A DNA stretch of 64,000 bases, taken from positions 1,705,808-1,769,807 of the forward strand of contig NZ_KB907308.1 in the NCBI RefSeq assembly GCF_000381925.1. The letters are read 5' to 3'. The stretch comes from Nocardia sp. BMG111209 (GTDB lineage: Bacteria; Actinomycetota; Actinomycetes; Mycobacteriales; Mycobacteriaceae). The notes beneath the pieces are model-generated. The model did not search any database and had not been told where the DNA came from. It saw only the letters and a program-made list of their open reading frames with translations. Positions within the stretch are counted from its first letter, which is position 1. Every line of letters begins with the position of its first letter. The translations under genes and the position numbers were made by a program. This document shows, one piece after another, positions 25,091-36,639 of this stretch.

Positions 25091-25843
25091 TTACCAGCGT
25101 TCTTGGGCGCGTTGGCGTTTCAGGGTGTGGTCGATCCACGTGGTGAACAGGGTGGTGAGGTCGGGGATGGCGGCCGGGCGGAGGGTGAGGTGGTCGCGGG
25201 TCAGTTGTTGCAGGTAGCGGCCGTCGCCGGGGATGTCGAGCCATTGGGTGGTGAACGACGGGGTCGGCTCCGCGTAGAGGGGGCCGGTGGTCAGGGCGGC
25301 TACACCGCCGCCGTCTGCTCGGCGGATTCGCTGGCGTAGGCGGCGGCGTGGATCCGGCCGATGGTCTTCGGGTGCGGTGTCTGCGGTGAGGTCGGCCCGG
25401 TGGAAGGTTTCCGGTTGTTCGGTGCCGGCCGGGTGGCGGGGCAGGATGCGGGCCAGACGGGACGGCAGTTCGGCGGGGGTGAAGAGACGGCAACGGATGC
25501 GACCGTGCACGGTGGCGGTGGCGGTCTGGGTGAGCAGGACCGCGTGGTGGGTGGTTCGGGCACCCAGGACTCGGTACTGACGTGGGTCGCCGTTTCCGAG
25601 AGTTGTGGAATCGCCGAGGATTTCGATGCGCAGGTCGGCCGCGTCCAGCGTGTGGAATGCCAGGTGGATGAGGTCGGTTTCGTCGCGGTCGTAGCGGGCG
25701 CGCACTGCGGTGCGGTGTTGGGCTACCTGGTTCGTGGTCGGGAACCTGCTCGTGTAGGACAATGGCCGGGGGAATCGGTCGTGTGCGTCGCTGTTCCAGA
25801 GGACCGCGAAATCATCCGGGTCCCAATCCCATTCGGTTGTCAT
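25091..25843 (-). CDS. EspG-family ESX secretion-associated protein
   Basis: A 250-residue protein of the EspG family, cytosolic chaperones that bind the tips of PE-PPE or PPE-like type VII substrates. The N-terminal WDPDDFAVLWNSDAHDRFPRPL pattern (W...LW...PxPL) and the C-terminal GDGRYLQQLTRDHL block are characteristic. It is the last gene of a four-gene leftward cassette beginning with a DUF3558 lipoprotein, three bases after the PPE-like gene, which is the probable client. No ESX core components are in the window. Confidence 0.82.
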   Translation of the reverse strand: MTTEWDWDPDDFAVLWNSDAHDRFPRPLSYTSRFPTTNQVAQHRTAVRARYDRDETDLIHLAFHTLDAADLRIEILGDSTTLGNGDPRQYRVLGARTTHHAVLLTQTATATVHGRIRCRLFTPAELPSRLARILPRHPAGTEQPETFHRADLTADTAPEDHRPDPRRRLRQRIRRADGGGVAALTTGPLYAEPTPSFTTQWLDIPGDGRYLQQLTRDHLTLRPAAIPDLTTLFTTWIDHTLKRQRAQERW

Positions 25844-25846
25844 CGG

Positions 25847-27055
25847 TCAGGGTGTCTCGGGGGTGGGTGCGGGTTCCTCGGCGCCGATCACGCCGCCGGG
25901 CAGCGTGTGCGGCGGTGTACCCAGCAGGTCCTCGGCGTTCTGCTTGTTCTTCAGCCAGTCCGGCGACTTGTGGGTGCGGTCGTCGTCCTCGGATTTCCCC
26001 TTGCCCGGCGGAGCCATGCCCGGCATGCCCATACCGGGGACACCTGGGGCGCCCGCCCGTGCAGCCAATGGACGTCCGGAAGTTCCTGTCGCAGTTGGAT
26101 TTCCGGGGACGCTGCGACCGGGGGTTGCACCGACAGGACCACCGGCGTCGCCGAGCCCGCCGGTTCCGTAGCCGCCGCCCGGTTGGCTCTGTGGGCCCAG
26201 GCCGGTCGGCCTGGTCGTCGTGTCGCCGGGAGTTGTTCCGGCCGAACGAGTTTCATCCGGGTTCGAGCTGCTGGACCGTGTCGGTTGGTCCGCAGCGCGA
26301 TCCGGGCCGGTCGAGTCCGCCGATGGGCCGCTCGCGCCGGCGGGCTGGTCCGGGGTGCCCTGCTCGGTGTGGCCGTCGGCGGCTGGGCCGCCATCCGGGC
26401 CGCCGGTGCCGTTGGGACCGCTGTAGCCGTTGCCGCTGGTCCCGCCCGGTCCGGGACCGACACCGGACTGTCCGGGCTGCCACGAGTACAGCGGGCTGGT
26501 CGGCGAAACCGGTTCGGGGAGAACGGGGATGCGCGAATCCGCGTGAACGAAGTCGACCAGGTAGTTGTTCTGCATCGCGGCCTGCGCCTTCGCCTTGGCC
26601 TCGTTGATCTTCGTGACCGAGCGCGATCCGTGGTGGATGAAATCCCACCCATCGGTGTTGAAGGCGTGCGCGTACCAAGGGCCGACCGTCGACTGAGGTT
26701 CCGGTTCGACGCCCTTCTTGGTATTCACGATTCCGGTGGCCGCCGTCGTCACCTGTTCGGCGAGGGCCATCAGCGCGGGAGTCAGATCCTCGGCACGCTG
26801 TGCGTAATTGTTGATCGCTTCGCGGGATGCCTCGGCGGCCGGACCGTCCCAGGCGGACGCGCTGGACCGCTGGATCCTGGCGGCGAAAGTCGCGACGTCG
26901 GCCGCCCAGGTCCGAGCCATATGGTCGTACTTGTCGGCGGCGTTGTTGGCATCGGTCGTGTCCTGAGGATGGAAGGCGTGGTAGAGATCCCAGTGCTCGA
27001 ACGCCGCCGGATTCTCCTTGTCCGCGATGTGCGGAGGTTCGCTCGCGATGCTCAT
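25847..27055 (-). CDS. PPE-like/WXG-type ESX substrate with Gly/Pro-rich tail
   Basis: A 402-residue protein. The N-terminal 180 residues are helical and contain a WDG turn (SASAWDGPAAEASREAINNY) as in WXG100/PPE hairpins; residues about 190-350 are a low-complexity Gly/Pro/Ser/Thr region, and the C-terminus is charged (SEDDDRTHKSPDWLKNKQNA). This is the layout of nocardial PPE-domain proteins. The ATG at 27055 overlaps the upstream stop as ATGA and has GGAAGGGAAG just upstream. The EspG-like protein encoded next is its probable chaperone. Confidence 0.78.
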   Translation of the reverse strand: MSIASEPPHIADKENPAAFEHWDLYHAFHPQDTTDANNAADKYDHMARTWAADVATFAARIQRSSASAWDGPAAEASREAINNYAQRAEDLTPALMALAEQVTTAATGIVNTKKGVEPEPQSTVGPWYAHAFNTDGWDFIHHGSRSVTKINEAKAKAQAAMQNNYLVDFVHADSRIPVLPEPVSPTSPLYSWQPGQSGVGPGPGGTSGNGYSGPNGTGGPDGGPAADGHTEQGTPDQPAGASGPSADSTGPDRAADQPTRSSSSNPDETRSAGTTPGDTTTRPTGLGPQSQPGGGYGTGGLGDAGGPVGATPGRSVPGNPTATGTSGRPLAARAGAPGVPGMGMPGMAPPGKGKSEDDDRTHKSPDWLKNKQNAEDLLGTPPHTLPGGVIGAEEPAPTPETP

Positions 27056-27555
27056 CGCCACTTCCCTTCCCCGGTCTGCATCGGCCCTTGGATCGCAGCC
27101 GTCCCGATCGAACTCGGCGGCATATTCGCCATCAACTCGTTGTACCGAGCAGCGAACACCTGATCGGTTTCCACGTACCGCTGAGCGATCGTGCGATGGA
27201 GCTGCTGAAGCGCATCCACGATCTGGTAGTGCCGGTCGAGGATGTCATGGACATTGTTGGCGCCGTCCTTACCGGGATCGACTACGGCGGCCTTGGCCCG
27301 GAACCGATGAACCACAGTCTTGGCAGAGGTCAGGATCTCCTGATCCTCGCCGAGACCCCATTTCTTCTGCTCTGAAACATTCTTCGCAATCTGCATCAGC
27401 TTCTGAATCGAGTCCTTGAAGGCATCACAATCGCGTTCGATATAGGCGAACTCTTCAGCGTTCACGCGCATGTCGGCATTGAAGCTGACGTTCAGATGCC
27501 CGTTCTTCGCCTCGGATATGAGGTCCGCCAGTGGCGGAAGTGATGGCACCGGCAT
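27052..27555 (-). CDS. Small helical ESX-cassette protein
   Basis: A 167-residue mostly helical protein without signal peptide. The middle contains KKWGLGEDQ, a WxG turn between two long helices, so it may form an ESX-type helical hairpin that pairs with the PPE-like protein encoded next. Its start has GGGAGGAG upstream and its stop overlaps the next ATG. No defined family was recognised; the role is inferred from context. Confidence 0.7.
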   Translation of the reverse strand: MPVPSLPPLADLISEAKNGHLNVSFNADMRVNAEEFAYIERDCDAFKDSIQKLMQIAKNVSEQKKWGLGEDQEILTSAKTVVHRFRAKAAVVDPGKDGANNVHDILDRHYQIVDALQQLHRTIAQRYVETDQVFAARYNELMANMPPSSIGTAAIQGPMQTGEGKWR

Positions 27556-27605
27556 CGGATTCGACTCCTCCCGTTGGCTCCAGATACCATAACGACTACC
27601 TCGAA

Positions 27606-28178
27606 TCAGGCCGATGCCGGGATCAGCGGAACAACTTTACCGGCAAGGCTTTTCGCAATCTCACACGTATCCGAATCGCCTGTCTTGCGACGGGATGCCG
27701 GATTGTCCAGTGAGAACGAAAGACTCCCACCTTTGATTTCGACATCGAGCAGGCAGTCGTGCCGCAGGTCGGTGGCGTCGCTGTCGTGATACGTGATCGC
27801 CACCCGGCCACCGAGGTTCAACTCCTCGGCGATTTTGAAACCGGTATTCGCGCGGACCATTGGAAGCGTAATGTTCGTTGTGCGAATCGAGACGGAATAC
27901 CCGTCGGACTGTACCCACACACACCCCCTCCACTGCGTACCACCGTTACCGTTGGAATCGTCTCTTTCCTTGCCGTGCAATTGCTCCGAATCCAGTACCG
28001 GTTTCAACACATCCGAACATGGATCGAACCCCGTCGGCGCAGGCGGCAACGCCGGGGAAGACCCCACCGCACCACTCGCAGCCGTCCCCCCACCCCCATC
28101 CTTCCCACACCCCATCAACCCACTCCCCACCACACCGAGCACACAAACACTCCCGAGAACCCGCCCCCAACCGTTCAT
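27606..28178 (-). CDS. DUF3558 lipoprotein
   Basis: A 190-residue secreted lipoprotein. The signal peptide ends in the lipobox LMGC with the lipidated Cys at residue 24, followed by a Gly/Ser linker and the DUF3558 domain (starting at FDPCSDVLKPVLD), which has paired Cys. The ATG at 28178 is preceded by GAGGGG. In Nocardia such lipoproteins sit at the head of PPE/EspG cassettes. A role at the cell surface with the exported PPE-like protein is plausible. Confidence 0.85.
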   Translation of the reverse strand: MNGWGRVLGSVCVLGVVGSGLMGCGKDGGGGTAASGAVGSSPALPPAPTGFDPCSDVLKPVLDSEQLHGKERDDSNGNGGTQWRGCVWVQSDGYSVSIRTTNITLPMVRANTGFKIAEELNLGGRVAITYHDSDATDLRHDCLLDVEIKGGSLSFSLDNPASRRKTGDSDTCEIAKSLAGKVVPLIPASA

Positions 28179-28359
28179 GCGAATCCCCTCGGCGCCGGTA
28201 CGACAGACCAGGTCACCAGGGTCGGCCGGCTCTCCGCCCCCAGATCGGCTGCGGCCGACCCTACTCGCCCGCGCGCGACGCCTGCAACCCATCCGAACGA
28301 ACATTCACTCCGCGCACACTCAGCACCGCAATTCCGCACTCACGCACCCTGTTCAGCGG

Positions 28360-30495
<2,136 letters not shown>

Positions 30496-30559
30496 GTCGG
30501 GGCGAGGGGTTGTGACGACACATCTCCGACCATTCCGGCAGCAGTGAGGTCCGACAACC

Positions 30560-31435
30560 ATGGCGTGGAAGCCCACCGACATCCCGGATCAGACCGGGCG
30601 CACCTTCGTCATCACCGGCGCCAACGGCGGCATCGGCAAGCACACCACCAAGGCCCTCGCCGCCAGGGGCGCGACCGTGATCATGGCCTGCCGCAACGCG
30701 ACCAAGGCGCAGCAGGTGGCCGACGGAATCCCCGGCGACGTCCGGGTGCGGGCACTGGACCTCGCCGACCTCGCCTCGGTCCGCGCCTTCGCGGACGAGA
30801 CCGGCGACTTCGACGTGCTGATCAACAATGCCGGCCTGATGAACATCCCGTTCTCCCGGACCGCCGACGGCTTCGAAACCCAGTGGGGCGTCAACCATCT
30901 CGGCCATTTCGCGCTCACCGGCCTGCTGCTGGACCGGATCGGCGACCGGGTCGTCACGCTGGCCAGCATCGCGCATCGGCAGACCCCGAAGCTCTGGATC
31001 GACGATCTGAACTACGAGCAGCGCCGCTACCAGCGCAATCTCGCCTATGCCCAGGCCAAGCTGTCGAATCTGATGTTCGCCCGCGAACTGCAGCATCGGC
31101 TCGCGGAGGCGCGGTCGCCGAAGCGCTCGTACGCCGTCCACCCCGGCGTCTCGGCCACCGATCTGTTCACCCGGACCGAGACGCCGGTGGACTGGGTGGC
31201 CAAGCCCGTGATCGCGCTGATCGGCCACTCCCCCAAACACGCGGCCGAGTCCAGCCTGTTCGCCGCCACCACGGTCGATGCCGATCCGGATACCTATTGG
31301 GGTCCGACCTGGCTGTTCGGGTCCCGCGGCCCGGTCCGGCCCTCGCCGTCGAGCCGGTTGTCGCGCGACCGGGACCTGCAGCGGCGGCTGTGGGAGGAAT
31401 CCGAGCAACGCACCGGGGTGAGCTACAAGTTCTGA
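30560..31435 (+). CDS. Short-chain dehydrogenase/reductase (retinol-dehydrogenase-like)
   Basis: A 291-residue SDR. Cofactor motif TGANGGIG (about residues 19-26), NNAG (about 89-92), catalytic Ser in LASIAHRQ and the YAQAK catalytic pair (about 160) are all present; the extended substrate loop (FETQWGVNHLGHFALTGLLL) is that of WW-domain oxidoreductase/retinol dehydrogenase-like proteins. Reduces or oxidises an unknown alcohol. Single gene, divergent from the exporter. Confidence 0.9.
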   Translation: MAWKPTDIPDQTGRTFVITGANGGIGKHTTKALAARGATVIMACRNATKAQQVADGIPGDVRVRALDLADLASVRAFADETGDFDVLINNAGLMNIPFSRTADGFETQWGVNHLGHFALTGLLLDRIGDRVVTLASIAHRQTPKLWIDDLNYEQRRYQRNLAYAQAKLSNLMFARELQHRLAEARSPKRSYAVHPGVSATDLFTRTETPVDWVAKPVIALIGHSPKHAAESSLFAATTVDADPDTYWGPTWLFGSRGPVRPSPSSRLSRDRDLQRRLWEESEQRTGVSYKF

Positions 31436-31475
31436 TCGAGCCCAGCGCTACGTTCCGGTGTAGTAGACGAGTACC

Positions 31476-31934
31476 GTGGTGGTCGTGCCCGCTCCACACC
31501 GCCGCCCGGCGCTGATCCTGTTTGTGGTCGTTGCCGCACTCGGGTGTCTCGCGCTCGGCTGGTGGCAGTGGGGCCGGTTCGAGTCCGCGAGCGGCACCGC
31601 GCAGAATCTCGGCTACGCGTTGCAGTGGCCGCTGTTCGCCGGATTCGTGGTCTTCGCGTACATCCGTTTCATCCGGTTGGAGCGCGAGGCCGAGGAACCG
31701 GCGGACGAGACCGAGCGGCCGCAACCGGGCCTGCTCGCCAAGCTGTCCAAGCCGGCCGGGCCGCGCGAGATCCCGGCGGGCATCCTGCCGGAGCGACCGG
31801 CCGCGGCCCGCGCCGACGATCCCGTGGTCGCCGAATACAACCAGTACCTGGCCGAATTGAACGCGCGCGATCTGCACCAGCAGATCCGCGCCGCCGGGCT
31901 CGAAGCCCGCGACACCGAGAGGAGCGCCGGTTGA
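31476..31934 (+). CDS. Small membrane protein, homologue of M. tuberculosis Rv1343c/LprD
   Basis: A protein of about 150 residues with two transmembrane segments (about 10-30 and 45-65), the first carrying ALGCLALGWWQWGRFESASG and the second ALQWPLFAGFVVFAYIRFIR, then a charged cytoplasmic-type tail. The pattern matches mycobacterial LprD from memory; a lipobox-like GC is present but the usual lipoprotein signal is not convincing. Several GTG codons (31476, 31479, 31485) could start it. It overlaps the DUF3817 gene start by four bases. Function unknown. Confidence 0.75.
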   Translation: MVVVPAPHRRPALILFVVVAALGCLALGWWQWGRFESASGTAQNLGYALQWPLFAGFVVFAYIRFIRLEREAEEPADETERPQPGLLAKLSKPAGPREIPAGILPERPAAARADDPVVAEYNQYLAELNARDLHQQIRAAGLEARDTERSAG

Positions 31935-32317
31935 GCGCCGACAACTCCACCGACACCACCGGCGGCCGCACCGAGGTGCAGGCGCCGGGCCCGGTGGCGG
32001 CGGGCACCGCCGCCAAGGTGAAGCCCGCCCTGCTGCGCTACCGCACGCTGGCGTGGGCCACCGGTATCTGGCTGCTGTTGCTCACCGCCGAGATCATCGC
32101 CAAGTACGGCTTCGACGTGCACACCCCGAACTGGATCGCCGTGGTGCACGGCTGGGTGTACTTCGTCTATCTGATCGTCACCGCCGACCTGGCCATCAAG
32201 GTGCGGTGGCCGCTGACCCGCACCATCGGCACCCTGCTCGCGGGCACCATTCCGCTGCTGTCGTTCTTCGTCGAGCACTGGAATGCCAAGCAGGTCAAGC
32301 AGGCTTATTCGCTCTGA
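31931..32317 (+). CDS. DUF3817 membrane protein (Rv1342c-like)
   Basis: A 128-residue protein with three predicted membrane spans and the DUF3817 core (HGWVYFVYLIVTADLAIKV, FFVEHWNAKQV). TTG at 31931 is the start: it overlaps the previous stop (TTGA) and has GAGAGGAG six bases upstream. The pair with the LprD-like gene is conserved in mycobacteria next to rdgB. Role unknown. A second DUF3817 gene lies at 58.1 kb. Confidence 0.85.
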   Translation: MSADNSTDTTGGRTEVQAPGPVAAGTAAKVKPALLRYRTLAWATGIWLLLLTAEIIAKYGFDVHTPNWIAVVHGWVYFVYLIVTADLAIKVRWPLTRTIGTLLAGTIPLLSFFVEHWNAKQVKQAYSL

Positions 32318-32330
32318 GCGAGCTGTGCGA

Positions 32331-32380
32331 TGCGGCCGGGCGAATCCGGCCGCATCGATCGGATCGCGCCGATCGATGCG
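32331..32380. terminator. Double hairpin between convergent genes
   Basis: Two adjacent stems: TGCGGCCGG / CCGGCCGCA (32331-32354, six-base loop) and CGCATCGATCGG / CCGATCGATGCG (32351-32380, 12-bp perfect stem, six-base loop). They share a few bases and so are alternatives. They lie between the converging DUF3817 and rdgB genes and probably stop transcription from both sides. Confidence 0.8.
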
Positions 32381-32383
32381 GCA

Positions 32384-32992
32384 TCAGGAGACGGCCAGGG
32401 CCTCCAAGGCCGGGAGCAGAGCGCGCAGGGCGCGGCCGCGATGTGAGGCGGCGTCCTTTTCGGCGGGGGTGAGCTCGGCGGCCGAGACGTCGCCGCCGTC
32501 CGGGACGAACAGCGGGTCGTAACCGAAGCCCCCGCTGCCGGCCGGTTCGCGGGCGACCCGCCCCGGCCATTCGCCGATCATGACGACCTCGCGGCCGTCG
32601 ACCACCAGCGCGCAGGCGGAGACGAAGCGGGCGCCGCGGCGTTCGTCGGGCACATCCTTCAGCTGGGCCAGCAGCAGTGCGTTGTTGGCGGCGTCGTCGC
32701 CGTGGCCGCCGGACCAGCGGGCCGACAGCACCCCCGGCATACCGTTGAGCGCGTCCACCGAGATACCGGAATCGTCTGCGACACAAGGCAATCCGGTGGC
32801 GGCAGCGCCGTCACGGGCCTTGGCCAGGGCATTCTCCTCGAAGGTCGCGCCGGTCTCCGGGGCCTCGTGGTAGGGCGGCACCTCGTCCAGGCCGACGATC
32901 TCCAGCCCCTCGACGCCGGCCTCGGCCAGGATGCGGCGCAGTTCGTTCAGCTTCTTCGCGTTGCGACTGGCGACCAGGACCCGGCGGCTCAC
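32384..32992 (-). CDS. rdgB: XTP/dITP diphosphatase (RdgB/HAM1)
   Basis: A 202-residue non-canonical purine NTP pyrophosphatase that removes ITP and XTP from the nucleotide pool. The family blocks [18 protein letters not shown] (residues 5-22), [20 protein letters not shown] (about 77-96) and [12 protein letters not shown] (about 155) with the usual acidic residues are intact. GTG at 32992 overlaps the rph stop as GTGA; the two are co-translated, as in mycobacteria (Rv1340-Rv1341). Confidence 0.97.
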   Translation of the reverse strand: MSRRVLVASRNAKKLNELRRILAEAGVEGLEIVGLDEVPPYHEAPETGATFEENALAKARDGAAATGLPCVADDSGISVDALNGMPGVLSARWSGGHGDDAANNALLLAQLKDVPDERRGARFVSACALVVDGREVVMIGEWPGRVAREPAGSGGFGYDPLFVPDGGDVSAAELTPAEKDAASHRGRALRALLPALEALAVS

Positions 32993-33747
32993 TTCTTCTT
33001 CTCCGGCAGTGCCCCGGGATACGGCAGCGCCAGCGCCTCCTTCTGGACGGCGAACAGTCGCTCGCAGCCGGCCAGCGCGGAATCCAGCAATTTGTCGAGG
33101 GTGGAGCGCGGGAAGGTGGCGCCCTCGCCGGTGCCCTGGATCTCCACCAGGGTGCCGGTGTCGGTGGCGACCACGTTCATGTCCACCTCGGCGCGCGAAT
33201 CCTCCTCGTACGGAAGGTCGAGCCGCACCCGGCCGTCGACCACGCCGACGCTGACCGCGGCGATCATGCACGACAGCGGCTGCGGATCGGCGAGTTGCCC
33301 GGCAGCGCCGAGGTAGGTGACGGCGTCGGCCAGCGCCACGTACGCGCCGGTGATGGCGGCGGTCCGGGTACCGCCGTCGGCCTGCAGGACATCGCAGTCG
33401 ATGGCGATGGTGTTCTCCCCGATCGCGGCCAGGTCGATGCAGGCGCGCAGCGAGCGGCCGACCAGCCGGCTGATCTCCTGGGTGCGGCCACCGACCTTGC
33501 CCTTCACCGACTCCCGGCCGCTGCGGGTGTGGGTGGCCGCCGGTAGCATCGCGTATTCGGCTGTGAGCCAACCCAATCCGGAGTCCCGGCGCCACGGCGG
33601 CACGCCGTCGGTGACGCTCGCGGTGCACATCACCCGCGTCTGCCCGAACTCCACCAGCACCGACCCGGCGGGATGCGTGGTGAATCCCCGGGTGATCCGG
33701 ACCTCGCGGAGCTCGTCGTCCGCCCTGCCATCGGCTCGTCTAGACAC
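32989..33747 (-). CDS. rph: Ribonuclease PH
   Basis: A 252-residue phosphorolytic 3'-5' exoribonuclease that trims tRNA 3' ends. Conserved sequence includes [32 protein letters not shown] and [13 protein letters not shown]. The start is placed at GTG 33747 ([16 protein letters not shown]) because it aligns with the M. tuberculosis protein as remembered and GGGTGAG lies just upstream; a GTG at 33756 is also possible. Operon with rdgB. Confidence 0.96.
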   Translation of the reverse strand: MSRRADGRADDELREVRITRGFTTHPAGSVLVEFGQTRVMCTASVTDGVPPWRRDSGLGWLTAEYAMLPAATHTRSGRESVKGKVGGRTQEISRLVGRSLRACIDLAAIGENTIAIDCDVLQADGGTRTAAITGAYVALADAVTYLGAAGQLADPQPLSCMIAAVSVGVVDGRVRLDLPYEEDSRAEVDMNVVATDTGTLVEIQGTGEGATFPRSTLDKLLDSALAGCERLFAVQKEALALPYPGALPEKKK

Positions 33748-33834
33748 GGCACTCACCCTAGACGGTGCCCGCGACCACGTAGCGCACGGCCGCGCGGCGA
33801 CTCGGCAACGGCTCGCGCGCAGGGCCTTCGGCCG

Positions 33835-34602
33835 TCAGGCCAGATCGATGACCTCGCCCGGGGACACCGCGTGCACCGGGCCGCTGAACTGGGCCTTCGC
33901 CTCGGCGATGACATCCTCGCGGGAGGTCCACGGCGGAATGTGGGTGAGCAGCAGCTCACCGACGCCGGCCTCGGCGGCGATCAGGCCGGCCTCGGTGCCG
34001 GACAGGTGGATTCCCGGCGGCCGGTTGTCCGGATCGTGCGTCCACGATGCCTCCGACAGCAGCACGTCCGCACCGGCGGCCAATTCGAAAACCGCTGGGC
34101 ACAAGGCGGTGTCGCCGGTGTAGACGAGCGTACGACCGGCCGGGCCGGTGATCCGCAGGCCGTAGGATTCCGGCGGGTGGTACATGCGGCGCGCGGTGAC
34201 GGTGTAGCCCTCGCCGAATGCGGAGGTCACGCCCTCGGACCAGGTCCGCAGGTCGATCACGTCGGACCAGTCGTCGCATTCGCCGCCGACCTCGGCCGAG
34301 GCGTTGCCGATGCGCACCGCGGAATCGACCGGCCCGAACAGGGTGGCGCGGCCGCTCGGCGGATTCGGGTGATAGCGCCGCCATACCAGCAAGCCGGGCA
34401 GATCGAGGCAGTGATCGGCGTGCAGATGGGTGAGGAAGATGTCGACCGCGCCCGGATCCTGGAACCGTTGCAGCGCGCCCAGCACGCCGGGCCCGAAGTC
34501 GATCACCGTCGGAGTCATTCCCGGTCCGGTGAGCAGGTAACCCGACGCGGGAGAATCCGGGCCGGACACACTGCCCGAGCACCCGAGGACGGTGAGGCGC
34601 AT
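33835..34602 (-). CDS. Metallo-beta-lactamase-fold hydrolase (Rv1339-like phosphodiesterase)
   Basis: A 255-residue MBL-fold hydrolase with the metal site HLHADH (residues 59-64) and later His/Asp ligands (YTGDTALCP, LLLTHIPPW). The M. tuberculosis homologue Rv1339 has been described as an atypical class II cyclic-nucleotide phosphodiesterase; here that activity is inferred from orthology. In mycobacteria murI separates this gene from the rhomboid gene; here only 60 bases do. Confidence 0.9.
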   Translation of the reverse strand: MRLTVLGCSGSVSGPDSPASGYLLTGPGMTPTVIDFGPGVLGALQRFQDPGAVDIFLTHLHADHCLDLPGLLVWRRYHPNPPSGRATLFGPVDSAVRIGNASAEVGGECDDWSDVIDLRTWSEGVTSAFGEGYTVTARRMYHPPESYGLRITGPAGRTLVYTGDTALCPAVFELAAGADVLLSEASWTHDPDNRPPGIHLSGTEAGLIAAEAGVGELLLTHIPPWTSREDVIAEAKAQFSGPVHAVSPGEVIDLA

Positions 34603-34662
34603 GCCCACATGCTGCCACGCTGCCGGCTCGTTCACGACGCGATCCCCCCAAGCACCCGGCCG

Positions 34663-35307
34663 CTACGACTGCCCGAGGGGCGACACAGACGGTCCCACGG
34701 AGCCTCCACGGCGGCGACGACGTTCATCTCCGGAGAGTACCCACCCCGCCAGCAATCCACCCAGGGCGCCGAAAAGATGACCTTGCCAAGAGATTCCGGG
34801 CTGACCCGGCAGCACACCCCACAGGATGGATCCGTAGAACACCCCGACGAGCACACCGATCAAGATCTGCCAGAGGTTGCGGGCGAACAGCCCGCGCGAG
34901 ATGAGATAGGTCAGCCAGCCGAACACCAGCACCGACGCACCGAGGTGGATCGTGCCGTCGGCGCCGGTGAGCCAGGTGCCGAATTCGCCGACCACCCAGA
35001 CGATCGCGGTCGCGGCCAGACCCCGGCCGATGCCGGTGAGCAGGGTGAGCAGCCCGAGTACGAGCACCGGCACGGTGTTTCCGATCAGGTGCTCCCAATT
35101 GGCATGCAGCAGTGGGCCGAACGCGATGCCCTCCAGGCCGCCGATCGTGCGCGGACGCACCCCGCCCTGATCCAGCTCGTGGTTCGTGGCGGTGTCGATG
35201 CCCTCGATACCGTAGAGCAGCGCAACGAAACCCAGCGTCAGCACGATCGACTGCTGCCACAACCGAGCCACTGCGCCGGGACGTCGATCGGTGTTGTCGA
35301 GCGTCAC
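34663..35307 (-). CDS. Rhomboid-family intramembrane serine protease (Rv1337-like)
   Basis: A 214-residue membrane protease with six spans. The catalytic Ser is S125 in the GAS motif (HLGASVLVFGW) and the catalytic His is H177 in GHLFGALGG; the upstream HANWEHLIGN loop is also conserved. It cleaves other proteins' transmembrane segments; substrates unknown. GTG at 35307 has an excellent GAGGAGGTG site upstream. It lies downstream of cysM on the same strand. Confidence 0.93.
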   Translation of the reverse strand: MTLDNTDRRPGAVARLWQQSIVLTLGFVALLYGIEGIDTATNHELDQGGVRPRTIGGLEGIAFGPLLHANWEHLIGNTVPVLVLGLLTLLTGIGRGLAATAIVWVVGEFGTWLTGADGTIHLGASVLVFGWLTYLISRGLFARNLWQILIGVLVGVFYGSILWGVLPGQPGISWQGHLFGALGGLLAGWVLSGDERRRRRGGSVGPSVSPLGQS

Positions 35308-35351
35308 TGCCCACCTCCTCGCGAGGACCTCCCACGAGCGTACCCGGCGGT

Positions 35352-36317
<966 letters not shown>

Positions 36318-36596
36318 TCAGCGGGCTCCGCCGGCGACCGCGGGCAGGATGGTGACGGTCCCGTTCTCCGGCACCTCGGCCTCCAGCCCACCGGCGAAGC
36401 GGACGTCCTCGTCGTCGACGTAGATGTTGACGTAGCGGTTGAGCTTGCCGTCGGACAGCAGCCGCTCCCGCAGGCCGGTGTAGTTGGTCTCCAGGTCGTC
36501 GATCACCGCGGCCAGGGTTGTGCCGCTGGCCTGCACCCGCTTCTCACCCCCGGTGAGGGTGCGCATGATGGTCGGGATGGACACGGTCACCGGCAT
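36318..36596 (-). CDS. cysO: Sulfur-carrier protein CysO (ThiS/MoaD fold)
   Basis: A 92-residue ubiquitin-like sulfur carrier (MPVTVSIPTIMRTLTGGEKR at the start, YVNIYVDDEDVRFAGGLEAE in the middle). Sulfur is carried as a thiocarboxylate on the C-terminal Gly-Gly, and CysM uses it to make CysO-cysteine. Oddly the protein ends AVAGGAR, two residues beyond the Gly-Gly, so it must be trimmed before activation. The start has AAGGAG five bases upstream. Confidence 0.95.
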   Translation of the reverse strand: MPVTVSIPTIMRTLTGGEKRVQASGTTLAAVIDDLETNYTGLRERLLSDGKLNRYVNIYVDDEDVRFAGGLEAEVPENGTVTILPAVAGGAR

Positions 36597-36639
36597 GAGG
36601 ACTCCTTGTTTCGCGTTCCGGGTTGTCGATCGACGGGCG

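Noticed and set aside
24876..25217. Plus- and minus-strand open frames through the 8-bp array (AAQRHSGT or AVPLCRCA repeats)
   Set aside because: An octamer without stops keeps all frames open; no ribosome-binding site, and codons differ only by phase, so these are not genes.
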